A DNA stretch of 64,000 bases from Roseovarius mucosus DSM 17069 (lineage in GTDB: Bacteria; Pseudomonadota; Alphaproteobacteria; Rhodobacterales; Rhodobacteraceae). Below the pieces are notes generated by a model. That model did no database searches. It was not told where the DNA came from and worked only from the letters and a program-made list of their open reading frames with translations. The position numbers and the translations under genes are program-made. Location: contig NZ_KN293991.1 of the NCBI RefSeq assembly GCF_000768555.3, positions 372,001-436,000 of the forward strand, in the 5' to 3' direction. Positions 15,364 through 26,015 of this stretch are shown in pieces (within the stretch, counting starts at the first letter, position 1; every line of letters starts with the position of its first letter).

Positions 15364-16986
15364 ATGGCAATCACATCCGCCAACCAGCTGGAGCTGTTGC
15401 AGACCGCAGAAGCGGTCGCGCGCGAAAAGATGATCGACCCGGCATTGGTGGTCGAAGCGATGGAAGAGAGCCTCGCTCGGGCCGCCAAGAGCCGTTATGG
15501 CAGCGAGATGGACATCCGGGTGGAGATCGACCGTAAGACGGGTCGTGCCAAATTCACCCGCGTCCGCACCGTGGTCGAGGATGACGCGGTGGAAAACTAT
15601 CAGGCCGAGATGACGGTCGCGCAGGCCAAGCAATATCTGGACGACCCCAAGGTCGGCGACACCTATGTTGAAGAAGTGCCGCCCGTCGAGATGGGCCGCA
15701 TCGCCGCACAGAGCGCCAAGCAGGTCATCCTGCAAAAGGTGCGCGAAGCCGAGCGGGATCGTCAGTTCGAGGAATTCAAAGACCGCGTGGGCACGATCAT
15801 CAACGGCGTAGTCAAGCGCGAGGAATACGGCAACGTCATCGTCGATGTGGGCCGGGGCGAAGCGATCCTGCGTCGCAACGAAAAGATCGGGCGCGAGGCG
15901 TATCGTCCCAACGACCGCGTGCGCTGCTACATCAAGGACGTGCGCCGCGAGCAGCGCGGACCGCAGATCTTCCTAAGCCGCACCGATCCGCAGTTCATGG
16001 CCGAACTCTTCAAGATGGAAGTGCCGGAAATCTATGACGGCATCATCGAGATCAAGGCCGTGGCACGCGATCCGGGCAGCCGGGCCAAGATTGCCGTGAT
16101 CAGCTATGACAATTCGATTGATCCCGTCGGCGCCTGTGTCGGGATGCGCGGTAGCCGGGTTCAGGCGGTGGTCAACGAATTGCAGGGTGAGAAGATCGAC
16201 ATCATCCCGTGGAACGAGGATCAGGCGACTTTCCTCGTGAACGCGCTCCAACCCGCCGAGGTCAGCAAGGTGGTGATCGACGAGGACGCGCAGCGCATCG
16301 AGGTTGTGGTGCCGGAAGAGCAGTTGAGCCTTGCGATTGGTCGTCGTGGCCAGAACGTGCGTCTGGCTAGCCAGTTGACCGGGCTTGATATCGACATCAT
16401 GACCGAGGCCGAGGATAGCGAACGCCGCCAGAAGGAATTCGAGGAGCGCACCAAGCTCTTTGTCGATGCGCTTGACCTGGATGAATTCTTTGCGCAACTG
16501 CTGGTCTCAGAAGGGTTCACCAACCTCGAAGAGGTGGCCTATGTCGATCTTGACGAATTGCTCGTGATCGACGGGGTTGACGAAGACACGGCCTCTGAAC
16601 TTCAGGCGCGCGCCCGCGATGTGATCGAGGCGCAGGCCAAGGCCGCCTTGGACAAGGCCCGCGAATTGGGTGTCGAGGACAGTCTGATCGCCTTTGAGGG
16701 GCTGACGCCGCAGATGGTGCTGGCATTGGCCGAGGACGATGTGAAATCGCTTGAGGATTTCGCCACCTGCGCCGATTGGGAACTGGCCGGTGGCTGGACC
16801 ACGGTCAAAGGCGAGCGCGTCAAGGACGAGGGTATTCTGGAGAAATTTGACGTCTCGCTCGAGGAAGCGCAGAATATGGTGATGACTGCCCGCGTGATGC
16901 TGGGCTGGGTCGATCCGACCGAACTTGAAGCCGATTCCGACGAGGCCGATATCGACGGCGATGATGACGAGGAGGCTGAGGCCTGA
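15364..16986 (+). CDS. nusA: transcription termination/antitermination protein NusA
   Basis: A 540-residue NusA, start MAITSANQLELLQTAEAV. Domains in order: N-terminal RNAP-binding domain (1-125), S1 (about 130-200, VGTIINGVVKREEYGNVIVDVG), KH1 and KH2 (about 205-345, VGACVGMRGSRVQAV and LAIGRRGQNVRLASQLTG), then two acidic C-terminal repeats (about 370-510) and a Glu/Asp-rich tail. It controls pausing, termination and antitermination. Probably autoregulated through the hairpin in the operon leader, but this is inference. Confidence 0.97.
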   Translation: MAITSANQLELLQTAEAVAREKMIDPALVVEAMEESLARAAKSRYGSEMDIRVEIDRKTGRAKFTRVRTVVEDDAVENYQAEMTVAQAKQYLDDPKVGDTYVEEVPPVEMGRIAAQSAKQVILQKVREAERDRQFEEFKDRVGTIINGVVKREEYGNVIVDVGRGEAILRRNEKIGREAYRPNDRVRCYIKDVRREQRGPQIFLSRTDPQFMAELFKMEVPEIYDGIIEIKAVARDPGSRAKIAVISYDNSIDPVGACVGMRGSRVQAVVNELQGEKIDIIPWNEDQATFLVNALQPAEVSKVVIDEDAQRIEVVVPEEQLSLAIGRRGQNVRLASQLTGLDIDIMTEAEDSERRQKEFEERTKLFVDALDLDEFFAQLLVSEGFTNLEEVAYVDLDELLVIDGVDEDTASELQARARDVIEAQAKAALDKARELGVEDSLIAFEGLTPQMVLALAEDDVKSLEDFATCADWELAGGWTTVKGERVKDEGILEKFDVSLEEAQNMVMTARVMLGWVDPTELEADSDEADIDGDDDEEAEA

Positions 16987-17009
16987 TCGCTCAGGCCTTG
17001 GAGCACATC

Positions 17010-17633
17010 ATGGGGCGCGGTGGTGAACCCAAAGACCGGAGCGACGGTCCTGAGCGTAAATGCATCGCCTCGGGTGAGGTGCAGCCCAAGCATGGGCTCA
17101 TCCGCTTTGTGATCGGTCCCGAAGGACAGATTGCCCCGGACCTCGCGGAAAAGCTGCCGGGGCGCGGTATTTGGGTCGCGGCGGATCGCGCCGCCCTTGA
17201 AAAGGCTGCAAACAAGGGGCTGTTTGCGCGCGCGGCCAAGCAGCCCGTGCAGGTACCCGAAGAGCTTGTGGATCAGGTCGAGGCCCTTCTGGTGCGTCGG
17301 GTGATCGACCTCATCAGTCTCGCCCGCAAGGGTGGGCGCGCGGTGTCGGGCTATGAAAAGGTCAAGGACATGCTCATGCGCGAGGATGCGCGTGTTCTCA
17401 TTCAGGCCAGCGATGGCTCTGAGCGCGGAAAATCCAAGCTGAGCACGCCTTATGGTGGCTCTTTCATTGGCTGGCTTACGGCGGACGAGCTGGGCCAGGC
17501 CTTTGGTCGACAAACCACAATCCACGCGGCACTGGGTGCTGGAGGTTTGTTGCAACGTGTTGTAGAGGAGGCGGCAAGACTGAAAGGTCTGCGCGTCTCG
17601 GACGGCGAGACAGCGCGCCGGAAAGGAAAGTAG
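17010..17633 (+). CDS. YlxR/DUF448-family RNA-binding protein fused to an L7Ae-like domain
   Basis: A 207-residue protein from the ATG at 17010 (GGAG 6 bp upstream; an ATG 4 codons earlier is less well placed). Residues 10-95 are the YlxR/DUF448 domain (ERKCIASGEVQP, RFVIGPEGQIAPDLAEKLPGRGIWV). Residues 95-190 resemble an L7Ae/YlxQ RNA-binding fold (RRVIDLISLARKGGRAVSGYEKV). In many bacteria these are two genes between nusA and infB; in alphaproteobacteria the fused form is common. Likely role in ribosome or RNA-polymerase function; exact job unknown. Confidence 0.9.
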   Translation: MGRGGEPKDRSDGPERKCIASGEVQPKHGLIRFVIGPEGQIAPDLAEKLPGRGIWVAADRAALEKAANKGLFARAAKQPVQVPEELVDQVEALLVRRVIDLISLARKGGRAVSGYEKVKDMLMREDARVLIQASDGSERGKSKLSTPYGGSFIGWLTADELGQAFGRQTTIHAALGAGGLLQRVVEEAARLKGLRVSDGETARRKGK

Positions 17634-17639
17634 AAGACT

Positions 17640-20144
17640 ATGAGCGACAACGACGGAAAGAAACCTTTGGGGGTGCGTGGCGCAGGTTCCCGGCCGGGGA
17701 ACGTGAAGCAGAGCTTTAGCCATGGCAGAACCAAGAACGTCGTGGTGGAAACCAAGCGCAAGCGCGTCGTCGTGCCCAAACCTGCGGCCGCGACCGGCGC
17801 TGCGGGTTCCGCAACGTCTTCGGGTATTACCAGTGCGTCCAAGCGTCCAGCAGGGATCTCTGATGCAGAGCTGGAGCGCCGGATGAAGGCGCTCGCCGCA
17901 GCCAGAGCGCGCGAAGCTGATGATGCAGCCCAACGCGAGGCGGATGAAAAGGCGCGCGAGGAAGAGCGAAATCGCCGTCGCGAAGAAGCCGAGGCCAAAG
18001 AGCGCGAACAGCGCGAAGCCGAGGAAAAGGCCCGCGCCAGGGAAGAAGAAGAGGCCCGCCAGAAGCGCGCGACCGAACAGGCCGCGCTCAAGGCTGCGGC
18101 CTCGGCGGCGGAGCCGGACGCGGCTCCTGTGGCGGCTCCCGCATCACGTGCGCCCGCCTCCAAGGTGGCACCGGTTGCACGCAAGCGCGAAGAAGACGAA
18201 CAGCAAACCCGCCGGGGCAAGGCGCGTGGGGGCGAAGATGCCCGTCGCGGCGGCAAGCTCACGCTGAATCAAGCTCTGGCTGGGGGCGAGGGCGGTCGCC
18301 CGAAATCCATGGCTGCGATGAAGCGCAAGCAGGAGCGTGCCCGTCAAAAGGCAATGGGTGGTTTGCAAGAGCGCGAAAAGATCGTGCGTGATGTGCAACT
18401 GCCAGAGACTATTGTCGTGTCGGAATTGGCGAACCGTATGGCCGAACGCGTCGGCGATGTGGTCAAGGCGCTGATGCAAAATGGCATGATGGTAACGCAG
18501 AACCAGTCAATTGATGCCGATACAGCCGAACTCATCATCGAGGAGTTCGGGCACCGCGTGGTCCGCGTAAGCGACTCGGATGTCGAAGATGTGATTGATC
18601 AGGTCGATGACAGGCCCGAGGACCTCACGCAGCGCCCGCCAGTCATCACCATCATGGGCCATGTCGACCACGGCAAGACCTCTCTTTTGGATGCGATCCG
18701 CGATGCCAAGGTTGTGGCGGGCGAAGCCGGGGGTATTACGCAGCACATCGGGGCCTATCAGGTCACGACCGACAGCGGTGCCTTGCTGACCTTCCTCGAC
18801 ACGCCGGGTCACGCGGCCTTTACCAGCATGCGTGCGCGTGGTGCACAGGTGACGGATATCGTTGTGCTGGTGGTGGCCGCCGATGACGCGGTCATGCCGC
18901 AGACCATCGAGGCAATCAACCACGCCAAGGCGGCCAAGGTCCCGATGATTGTGGCGATCAACAAGATCGACAAGTACGAGGCCAACCCGCAAAAGGTGCG
19001 CACCGATCTCTTGCAACACGAGGTGATCGTCGAACAGATGTCCGGCGATGTACAGGATGTCGAAGTGTCGGCCGTCACCGGGCAAGGTCTGGACGAGTTG
19101 CTTGAGGCGATCGCGCTTCAGGCTGAGATTCTCGAACTCAAGGCCAATCCGAACCGTGCCGCCGAAGGTGCCGTGATCGAGGCCCAGCTTGACGTGGGTC
19201 GCGGCCCGGTTGCGACTGTGCTCGTCAAGAAGGGCACGTTGCGTCAGGGCGACATCTTTGTCGTGGGCGAGCAGTATGGTCGCGTTCGTGCGTTGATCAA
19301 TGATCGCGGCGAGCGCATCAAAGAGGCTGGCCCCTCGGTGCCGGTCGAGGTTCTGGGCCTCAACGGCACACCCGAGGCCGGTGACGTGCTGAACGTCGTC
19401 GAAACTGAAGCGCAGGCCCGCGAGATTGCCGAATACCGCGCCAATGCCTCCAAAGAAAAGCGTGCTGCCGTTGGTGCAGGCACCACTCTCGAACAGCTTT
19501 TGGCCAAGGCCAAGGAAGACGAGAACGTCAAGGAACTGCCCATTGTCGTCAAGGCGGATGTGCAGGGCTCTGCCGAGGCTATCGTTCAGGCGATGGAAAA
19601 GATCGGCAACGAAGAAGTGCGCGTGCGCGTACTTCATTCCGGTGTGGGCGCCATCACCGAGTCTGACATCGGTCTGGCCGAAGCATCAGGCGCGCCGGTG
19701 TTTGGCTTTAACGTCCGCGCCAATGCGCCCGCACGCAACACCGCCAACCAGAAAGGCGTCGAGATCCGGTATTATTCGGTGATCTACGATCTGGTCGACG
19801 ATGTGAAAGCGGCGGCAAGCGGTCTCTTGGGTAATGAAATCCGTGAGAAGTTCATCGGCTATGCCAAGATCAAGGAAGTGTTCAAGGTCACCGGCATTGG
19901 TCGCGTGGCGGGCTGTCTGGTGACAGAGGGCGTCGCACGGAAATCTTCGGGTGTCCGTCTCTTGCGCGATGACGTGGTGGTCCATGAGGGCACGCTCAAG
20001 ACGCTCAAACGGTTCAAGGATGATGTCAACGAGGTCCAGTCCGGCCAGGAATGCGGTATGGCCTTCGAGAATTATGATGACATCCGTCCCAACGATGTGA
20101 TCGAGATTTTTGAGCGCGAAGAAGTCGTGCGCACGCTGGCCTGA
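17640..20144 (+). CDS. infB: translation initiation factor IF-2
   Basis: An 834-residue IF-2. The N-terminal 300 residues are a highly charged Arg/Glu/Ala region with long helical repeats, followed by an IF2-N segment and the GTPase domain: G1 GHVDHGKTS from residue 340, DTPGHAAF (G3) and NKIDK (G4). Domains II-IV follow, ending in [17 protein letters not shown]. It brings initiator tRNA to the 30S subunit. Last gene of the rimP-nusA-ylxR-infB operon, 6 bp after ylxR, and followed by a clear terminator. Confidence 0.98.
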   Translation: MSDNDGKKPLGVRGAGSRPGNVKQSFSHGRTKNVVVETKRKRVVVPKPAAATGAAGSATSSGITSASKRPAGISDAELERRMKALAAARAREADDAAQREADEKAREEERNRRREEAEAKEREQREAEEKARAREEEEARQKRATEQAALKAAASAAEPDAAPVAAPASRAPASKVAPVARKREEDEQQTRRGKARGGEDARRGGKLTLNQALAGGEGGRPKSMAAMKRKQERARQKAMGGLQEREKIVRDVQLPETIVVSELANRMAERVGDVVKALMQNGMMVTQNQSIDADTAELIIEEFGHRVVRVSDSDVEDVIDQVDDRPEDLTQRPPVITIMGHVDHGKTSLLDAIRDAKVVAGEAGGITQHIGAYQVTTDSGALLTFLDTPGHAAFTSMRARGAQVTDIVVLVVAADDAVMPQTIEAINHAKAAKVPMIVAINKIDKYEANPQKVRTDLLQHEVIVEQMSGDVQDVEVSAVTGQGLDELLEAIALQAEILELKANPNRAAEGAVIEAQLDVGRGPVATVLVKKGTLRQGDIFVVGEQYGRVRALINDRGERIKEAGPSVPVEVLGLNGTPEAGDVLNVVETEAQAREIAEYRANASKEKRAAVGAGTTLEQLLAKAKEDENVKELPIVVKADVQGSAEAIVQAMEKIGNEEVRVRVLHSGVGAITESDIGLAEASGAPVFGFNVRANAPARNTANQKGVEIRYYSVIYDLVDDVKAAASGLLGNEIREKFIGYAKIKEVFKVTGIGRVAGCLVTEGVARKSSGVRLLRDDVVVHEGTLKTLKRFKDDVNEVQSGQECGMAFENYDDIRPNDVIEIFEREEVVRTLA

Positions 20145-20164
20145 TCAATAGGGCCGGAAAAAAC

Positions 20165-20196
20165 AAAGGGGCGGCCCCAGAGTGCGGCCCCTTTTT
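20165..20196 (+). terminator. bidirectional rho-independent terminator after infB
   Basis: AAAGGGGC (20165-20172) pairs with GCCCC (20187-20191) plus TTT and a five-T run, with a long G/C-rich loop. It ends the infB operon and, read on the minus strand, would also end the small ORF at 20231-20368. Confidence 0.8.
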
Positions 20197-20230
20197 CATA
20201 TCAAAGTTCGTTAAGGCAGACGATACGGTA

Positions 20231-20368
20231 TCAGGCGGTGCGCTGTTTCACCGGGCGACCAGAGTAAAGCCGGCTGCCAACCCTGACCTGCATCAAGCCA
20301 TTGCTGAGAAGCCGAACGAATATTCCCTGTATGGAAACACAAGATCCCAACTGAACAGTTCGCAGCAT
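20231..20368 (-). CDS. small hypothetical protein, 45 residues, convergent with infB
   Basis: An ORF below usual length cut-offs: MLRTVQLGSCVSIQGIFVRL begins it and SGRPVKQRTA ends it. A strong ribosome-binding site GGGGGG lies 6 nt before the ATG. The pattern of alternating hydrophobic residues (VRVGSRLYSGRPV) suggests a small beta-rich fold. It is followed by the shared bidirectional infB terminator, and the 183 bp upstream have room for a promoter. I have a vague memory of similar small unnamed proteins in roseobacters but cannot confirm it. Function unknown. Confidence 0.5.
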   Translation of the reverse strand: MLRTVQLGSCVSIQGIFVRLLSNGLMQVRVGSRLYSGRPVKQRTA

Positions 20369-20551
20369 GTCATTCCCCCCGCATGTAACAAGCCTGTCAA
20401 AGTTGTATGAGTATTTCCATATTTGATGAAAAAGATACTAGCTATTCGCATAGTGTCGAATTTTTTTGCAGCTACCAGAACCCTACCGGGCCGCAAGCGC
20501 AAAACGATTGACAGTGTTGAATTTAAGGGGAGCGAAACCCTGGTTTGCGCG

Positions 20552-20950
20552 TCAGAGCCAGTCGCGCAAGATGGGTATCAGCGGAATATCTGCTGGCGGC
20601 ATCGGGTATGATCGAAGGTCCGCCGCGCGCACCCACTTCAGCGCTTGCCCCTCGCGCCCCTGTACGATTCCCTCCCATTTGCGACAGGCAAAGAGGGGCA
20701 TCAGCAGATGGAATTCAGGGTAGGAGTGGCTGGCAAAGGTTAAAGGGGCCAAGCAACTGGCCCAGGTACTGATTCCCAGCTCCTCGTGCAATTCCCGAAT
20801 CAGCGCCACCTCTGGCGTCTCGCCCGATTCGACCTTGCCGCCGGGAAATTCCCAGAGACCGGCCATGGATTTGCCCTCCGGCCTCTGGGTCAAGAGAATA
20901 CGACCGTCCACATCAATCAGGGCGACCGCCGAAACCAGAACGGTTTTCAC
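20552..20950 (-). CDS. mutT: MutT-type NUDIX hydrolase (8-oxo-dGTP diphosphatase)
   Basis: A 132-residue NUDIX protein. The Nudix box is intact: GGKVESGETPEVALIRELHE followed by ELGI, matching GX5EX7REUXEEXGU. The opening VSAVALIDVDGRILLTQRPEGKSMAGLWEFPGG is typical of MutT, which removes 8-oxo-dGTP from the nucleotide pool. Its start overlaps the argJ stop by 4 bp, so it is translated from the argJ message. Confidence 0.92.
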   Translation of the reverse strand: MKTVLVSAVALIDVDGRILLTQRPEGKSMAGLWEFPGGKVESGETPEVALIRELHEELGISTWASCLAPLTFASHSYPEFHLLMPLFACRKWEGIVQGREGQALKWVRAADLRSYPMPPADIPLIPILRDWL

Positions 20951-22176
20951 GACCGGTAATCCGCGTTGATGTCGATATAGCCATGCGTCAGATCGCAGGT
21001 CCAGACGCGAGCGGTGCCACCGCCAAGACCGAGATCGACATGAATGACAATCTCCTGGCGCTTCATGTAGGCGGCGGCGGTGGCCTCGTCATAGCTTGGG
21101 CTGACAAAACCGTCCTTGGCCACCTGCATGTCGCCAAACCAGATCGCGAGAAGATCGCGGTCCGCCCGCGCACCGGATTTGCCGATCGCCATGACAACGC
21201 GGCCCCAGTTGGGATCTTCGCCCGCAATGGCGGTCTTGATCAGAGGTGAGTTGGCGATGGCCTTGGCGTGAATATGCGCCTCTGCGTCCGAGGCGGCACC
21301 GGTGACGGAGATTTCAACGAACTTCGTCGCCCCCTCTCCATCGCGTACCACCTGATGCGTCAGATCCAGCATGACGCGGCGTAGCCCTTCCATGAACCCC
21401 ATGCTGTTTTCGGTCACGCGAATGCCAGAGGCACCCGTCGCCGCAACGAGCAGCGTGTCAGAGGTCGAGGTGTCGCTATCCACGGTGATGCAATTAAAGG
21501 TCGTGCGATTAAGCGCGCTGACCATGTCCTGAAGGATCTCTTGATCTATCGCGGCATCGGTAAAGATGTAGACCAGCATTGTCGCCATATCAGGCGCGAT
21601 CATGCCAGAGCCTTTGGCGATCCCCGCGATATGCACGGCCTGCCCGTCGATCGTCACCACCTCGGAGGCGCCTTTGGGAAAGGTGTCGGTGGTCATGATG
21701 GCGCGGGCTGCGGTCTCTATCGCGTGGGGCGACAGAGCTGCGACCAGATCATCGAGCTTGTCGATGATACGCTCATGCGGCAGCGGCTCGCCGATCACGC
21801 CCGTCGAAGAGGAAAAGACGCGGCTCGCGGGGATGTCCAGCGTCTTGGCCGCCGCCTCGGTGATGGCCTGCACCGACTCGGCCCCGCGTCGGCCGGTAAA
21901 GGCATTGGCATTGCCCGAGTTGACCACGATCGCGGCACCAGAGGCCGAATCGCAGCCGATCTTGTCCTGACAATCCAGCACCGCCGCGGAACGCGTGGCA
22001 GAGCGGGTGAAGGCCCCGGCAATCGCAGTTCCAGGCGCCAGGCTGACCAAGAGCAAATCGGTGCGGTTCTTGTAGCGTACACCAGCCTCTGCCGTGGCAA
22101 AGCTAACGCCACCGATCACAGGCAGTTCTGGGAAACCCGCCGGTGCAAGCGGGGAGAGCGGCGGCTTGGCACCCAT
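20947..22176 (-). CDS. argJ: bifunctional glutamate N-acetyltransferase / amino-acid acetyltransferase ArgJ
   Basis: A 409-residue ornithine acetyltransferase. It makes N-acetylglutamate and recycles the acetyl group from N-acetylornithine in arginine synthesis. The autocleavage site is in GSGMIAPDMATMLVYIFTDA: cut between Ala and Thr, with Thr as the new N-terminal nucleophile. Other family blocks: VVNSGNANAFTG and EDPNWGRVVMAIGKSGA. The order parvulin-argJ-mutT is one minus-strand unit: 3 bp from the parvulin stop upstream and a 4-bp overlap with mutT downstream. Confidence 0.96.
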   Translation of the reverse strand: MGAKPPLSPLAPAGFPELPVIGGVSFATAEAGVRYKNRTDLLLVSLAPGTAIAGAFTRSATRSAAVLDCQDKIGCDSASGAAIVVNSGNANAFTGRRGAESVQAITEAAAKTLDIPASRVFSSSTGVIGEPLPHERIIDKLDDLVAALSPHAIETAARAIMTTDTFPKGASEVVTIDGQAVHIAGIAKGSGMIAPDMATMLVYIFTDAAIDQEILQDMVSALNRTTFNCITVDSDTSTSDTLLVAATGASGIRVTENSMGFMEGLRRVMLDLTHQVVRDGEGATKFVEISVTGAASDAEAHIHAKAIANSPLIKTAIAGEDPNWGRVVMAIGKSGARADRDLLAIWFGDMQVAKDGFVSPSYDEATAAAYMKRQEIVIHVDLGLGGGTARVWTCDLTHGYIDINADYRS

Positions 22177-22179
22177 GGC

Positions 22180-23031
22180 TCAGTTCTCCAAGAGGTTGGT
22201 TTGGTTGATGACAGCGGGGTCCATCGTGCTCGTATCGGTGCGGGTCACGTCGGTAGCGGCCTCGCGCTCGGCGATATAGGCGTCAAAGGCCTCTTGGCGC
22301 AGGGTGTTGGTCAACTCATCGCGCACGGCATCAAGGGTGGGACGCTCCTTGACACGGGTCTCGTTGAGCTTGATCACATGCCAGCCAAACTGCGTTTGCA
22401 CCGGGGCCGAAACAGCGCCCACCTCAAGCGCTGCAACAGCAGCAAAAAACTCGGGCACCATCACACCGTCCCCAAACCATCCCAGATCGCCGCCCGACGG
22501 GCCAGAGGGGCCGATGGAACGCTCTTTTGCAAGCTCAGCAAAATTCGCCCCTCCTTCCAACTCGGAAACCAACTCTTGCGCCGCTTCCTCGGTCTCGACC
22601 AGAATATGAGCGGCCTTGTATTCGGTTTCCTCCTCGGCTCCGGCATATTGTGCCTCATAGGCCGCCTGCAGACGCTCTTCTGTCATGTCGGCGTTGACCA
22701 CGTCCTCGGCCACGTCAGCGGCCAGAACGGCGCGACGCTCGTTCTCGAGTTGCAGCGCGGCGGCGCGCGACATCTCGCCCTCATGCGCCTGGCTCAGCAA
22801 TTCCTGTTGGATCAGTTGATCGAGAACGCCCTTGAAGAGCACCTCGGGGGGCACCTGATCATATTGCGCGGGCAATGCTGCGCGCACCGCCAGCATATGC
22901 CCAAGAGTGATGTCGGTGCCGCCTACGGTGGCCATCACCGTATCTGCACTCGGGGTGTCCTGCGCGAAGGCTTGCGTGCCAAGGGCAAGCCCGGTCACGA
23001 AGGCTGCGGTCGAAAGCAGGGGGCGAAACAT
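22180..23031 (-). CDS. periplasmic peptidyl-prolyl cis-trans isomerase, parvulin type
   Basis: A 283-residue protein from the ATG at 23031 (AAAGGA upstream); the frame is open for another 227 codons by chance. A Sec signal peptide (MFRPLLSTAAFVTGLALGTQ, cleavage after AFA, about residue 23) is followed by a helical chaperone-like segment. The parvulin domain is at about 130-235 (KAAHILVETEEAAQELVSEL, SGGDLGWFGDG, GWHVIKL). It should help outer-membrane protein folding in the periplasm, like PrsA/PpiD/SurA. It heads the argJ-mutT unit and diverges from secA. Confidence 0.92.
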   Translation of the reverse strand: MFRPLLSTAAFVTGLALGTQAFAQDTPSADTVMATVGGTDITLGHMLAVRAALPAQYDQVPPEVLFKGVLDQLIQQELLSQAHEGEMSRAAALQLENERRAVLAADVAEDVVNADMTEERLQAAYEAQYAGAEEETEYKAAHILVETEEAAQELVSELEGGANFAELAKERSIGPSGPSGGDLGWFGDGVMVPEFFAAVAALEVGAVSAPVQTQFGWHVIKLNETRVKERPTLDAVRDELTNTLRQEAFDAYIAEREAATDVTRTDTSTMDPAVINQTNLLEN

Positions 23032-23223
23032 GAAATCATCCTTTGGTGGAGCCCGCAGAGCGGGGGTGCGCGGGTGCGCAGCGTTGACACTCAACCGGCT
23101 GGCCCTTACATCGCCTTGAGACCAAGGCAGAACCGCCGTCTTGCGTCCCGTTTTAGGGGGACGCGACAAGAGGGGCAAGCGGTTGCCTGCCACGGATAGG
23201 CAAAACACCGGAACGGATAAAAC

Positions 23224-25920
23224 ATGTTGGGTATTGGAACGGTCGCCAAAAAGATCTTCGGCACCCCGAATGACCGCAAGATCAAGGCGACACGCCCGCT
23301 GATCGCAAAGATCAACGCGCTGGAACCCGAATATCAAGGCCTGAGCGATCAAGCGCTGATAGACAAGACCAATGAGTTCAGAGCTCGGATCGCCGGAGGC
23401 GAGAGTCTCGATACCCTCCTGCCCGAAGCCTTTGCCAATTGCCGTGAGGGGGCCCGTCGGGCCTTGGGCCTCCGAGCCTTTGACGTGCAGCTCATAGGTG
23501 GAATTTTCCTGCATCAGGGCAATATTGCCGAGATGAAGACCGGCGAAGGCAAGACGCTGGTCGCAACCTTCCCCGCCTACCTCAATGCCCTCTCGGGCAA
23601 AGGCGTTCATATCGTCACCGTCAACGACTACCTCGCCAAGCGTGATGCCGAATGGATGGGCAAGGTGTTTGGCGCGCTTGGCATGACCACAGGCGTGGTC
23701 TATCCCCAACAACCCGAGTCCGAGAAAAAGGCGGCTTATGCCGCCGACGTGACCTATGCCACCAATAACGAACTCGGCTTTGACTACCTGCGCGACAACA
23801 TGAAATCTTCACTCGAGGATATGAACCAGCGCGGGCATAACTTTGCCGTGGTCGACGAGGTGGACAGTATCCTGATCGACGAGGCGCGCACGCCCTTGAT
23901 TATTTCAGGTCCAAGCCAGGACCGCAGCGAACTGTATCAAACGATCAATGCGCTCATCCCGGAGTTGCAGGATGAGCACTACAAGCTGGATGAAAAGACC
24001 CGCAACGTTACCTTCACGGAAGAGGGGAACGAGTATCTCGAGAACCTGCTCGTTGCGCGGGGAATTCTGCCCGAAGGACAATCGCTCTATGATCCCGAAA
24101 GCACGACCATCGTGCATCACGTCAATCAGGGTCTGCGCGCGCACAAGCTGTTTACCAAGGACAAGGATTACATTGTCCGCGGCGGCGACGTGGTGCTGAT
24201 CGACGAGTTCACGGGCCGGATGATGGCCGGGCGTCGCCTGTCGGACGGGCTGCATCAGGCAATCGAGGCCAAGGAAGGCTGCACCATCCAACCTGAGAAC
24301 GTGACCCTCGCCTCTGTCACCTTTCAGAATTACTTCCGCCTATATGACAGGCTGTCGGGCATGACAGGTACCGCCTTGACCGAAGCTGAGGAATTTGGCG
24401 AAATCTACGGTCTGGGCGTGGTCGAAGTTCCGACCAACCGGCCCATCGCACGGATCGACAAAGATGACGCCGTTTATCGCACCGCCCGCGAGAAGTTCGA
24501 TGCTATCGTCGCTGCCATTCGCAGCGCCAATGAAAAGGGCCAACCGACGCTGGTGGGTACCACGTCCATCGAGAAATCCGAGATGCTCAGCAAGTTGCTG
24601 ACCGATGCCGGGATCGCGCACAACGTGCTCAATGCGCGCCAGCACGAGAAAGAGGCCCAGATCGTTGCCGATGCGGGCAAGCTGGGGGCGGTCACGATTG
24701 CCACAAACATGGCCGGACGCGGCACCGACATCAAGCTGGGTGGCAACGTCGAATTCAAGATCATGGAGGCCATCGCCGCCGCCCCCGACGCTGACCCGGA
24801 AGACATCCGCAAGCGGATCGAATCCGAACATGCCGCCGACGAAGAGGCGGTCAAAGCCGCGGGTGGCCTCTTTGTCCTTGCCACCGAGCGGCACGAAAGC
24901 CGCCGGATCGACAATCAGCTACGGGGCCGCTCTGGCCGTCAGGGCGATCCGGGCAAATCGGCCTTCTTCCTCAGCCTTGAAGACGATCTGATGCGCATCT
25001 TTGGCTCTGAGCGGCTGGAAAAGGTGCTGGCGACACTCGGGATGAAAGAGGGCGAGGCGATCATTCACCCTTGGGTCAACAAGTCGCTGGAACGCGCACA
25101 GGCCAAGGTCGAAGGGCGCAATTTTGACATCCGCAAGCAATTGCTGAAATTCGACGACGTTATGAACGAGCAGCGCAAGGTGATCTTCAAACAGCGACTC
25201 GACATCATGCGCGCCGAGGATCTCAGCGAGATCGTCAAGGACATGCGCGGCGAAGTGATCGACGATCTCGTCGATCAATACATGCCGCCCAAGACTTATG
25301 CCGATCAATGGGATACCCAAGGGCTCTATGCGGCCGTGATCGAAAAACTAAATATGGACCTGCCAGTGATCGACTGGGCCGCAGAAGAAGGCGTGGACGA
25401 CGAAGATATCGTCGCCCGGCTGGACAAGGCCGCCGACGAGATGATGGCGGCCAAGGCGGCGCAATTCGGTCCCGACACGATGCGGATGATCGAGAAGCAG
25501 GTTCTGTTGCAGACGATTGACGGCAAATGGCGCGAACATCTGCTGACGCTCGAGCATCTGCGCAGCGTCGTGGGCTTTCGTGGCTATGCACAGCGCGACC
25601 CGCTGAACGAATACAAGAACGAGGCGTTCCAGCTCTTCGAGAATATGCTCGACAGCCTGCGTATGGATGTCACGCAGAAGCTGGCGCAGATCCGTCCCAT
25701 GAGCGAGGCCGAACAACAGCAGCTCATTCAAGAAATGGCGGCACAGCGCGCAGCGATGATGGCGGCGGCGGACACCGGTGAACCGGCTGAAGTCAATGAG
25801 AGCGCGTCCCCCGGCTTTGATGAGAATGATCCCGCAACATGGGGCAATCCGGGCCGCAACGATCCGTGTCCGTGTGGATCTGGCAAGAAGTTCAAGCATT
25901 GCCACGGGCGGCTGGCCTAG
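23224..25920 (+). CDS. secA: preprotein translocase ATPase SecA
   Basis: An 898-residue SecA of usual length. Motifs: Walker [12 protein letters not shown] (about residue 105), the [15 protein letters not shown]alker B region, the preprotein cross-linking domain, the second nucleotide-binding fold with [14 protein letters not shown] and [13 protein letters not shown], and the C-terminal zinc-binding SEC-C motif [13 protein letters not shown], which binds SecB. It drives protein export through SecYEG. It stands alone on the plus strand, diverging from the parvulin gene. Confidence 0.98.
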   Translation: MLGIGTVAKKIFGTPNDRKIKATRPLIAKINALEPEYQGLSDQALIDKTNEFRARIAGGESLDTLLPEAFANCREGARRALGLRAFDVQLIGGIFLHQGNIAEMKTGEGKTLVATFPAYLNALSGKGVHIVTVNDYLAKRDAEWMGKVFGALGMTTGVVYPQQPESEKKAAYAADVTYATNNELGFDYLRDNMKSSLEDMNQRGHNFAVVDEVDSILIDEARTPLIISGPSQDRSELYQTINALIPELQDEHYKLDEKTRNVTFTEEGNEYLENLLVARGILPEGQSLYDPESTTIVHHVNQGLRAHKLFTKDKDYIVRGGDVVLIDEFTGRMMAGRRLSDGLHQAIEAKEGCTIQPENVTLASVTFQNYFRLYDRLSGMTGTALTEAEEFGEIYGLGVVEVPTNRPIARIDKDDAVYRTAREKFDAIVAAIRSANEKGQPTLVGTTSIEKSEMLSKLLTDAGIAHNVLNARQHEKEAQIVADAGKLGAVTIATNMAGRGTDIKLGGNVEFKIMEAIAAAPDADPEDIRKRIESEHAADEEAVKAAGGLFVLATERHESRRIDNQLRGRSGRQGDPGKSAFFLSLEDDLMRIFGSERLEKVLATLGMKEGEAIIHPWVNKSLERAQAKVEGRNFDIRKQLLKFDDVMNEQRKVIFKQRLDIMRAEDLSEIVKDMRGEVIDDLVDQYMPPKTYADQWDTQGLYAAVIEKLNMDLPVIDWAAEEGVDDEDIVARLDKAADEMMAAKAAQFGPDTMRMIEKQVLLQTIDGKWREHLLTLEHLRSVVGFRGYAQRDPLNEYKNEAFQLFENMLDSLRMDVTQKLAQIRPMSEAEQQQLIQEMAAQRAAMMAAADTGEPAEVNESASPGFDENDPATWGNPGRNDPCPCGSGKKFKHCHGRLA

Positions 25921-26015
25921 CGCCGACTGCCCGATTGACACCCATTCCCCGCCATATGGGGGCCATTTTTGAAATGTAGCTTCCCCGTGACAATTGATGT
26001 GTCAGGGAGAGTGGT

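Noticed and set aside
20400..20551. TTGACA at 20509 as a promoter for a plus-strand gene
   Set aside because: There is no -10 hexamer at a proper distance and no plus-strand gene after it.
22180..23712. Upstream extension of the parvulin gene to 510 residues
   Set aside because: The extra 227 codons overlap the secA start region antisense and lie before an obvious signal peptide with its own ribosome-binding site.
25921..26015. CCCC/GGGG hairpin with T-run as the secA terminator
   Set aside because: Only a 4-bp stem with a poor loop; too weak to list, although transcription probably ends or drops here.
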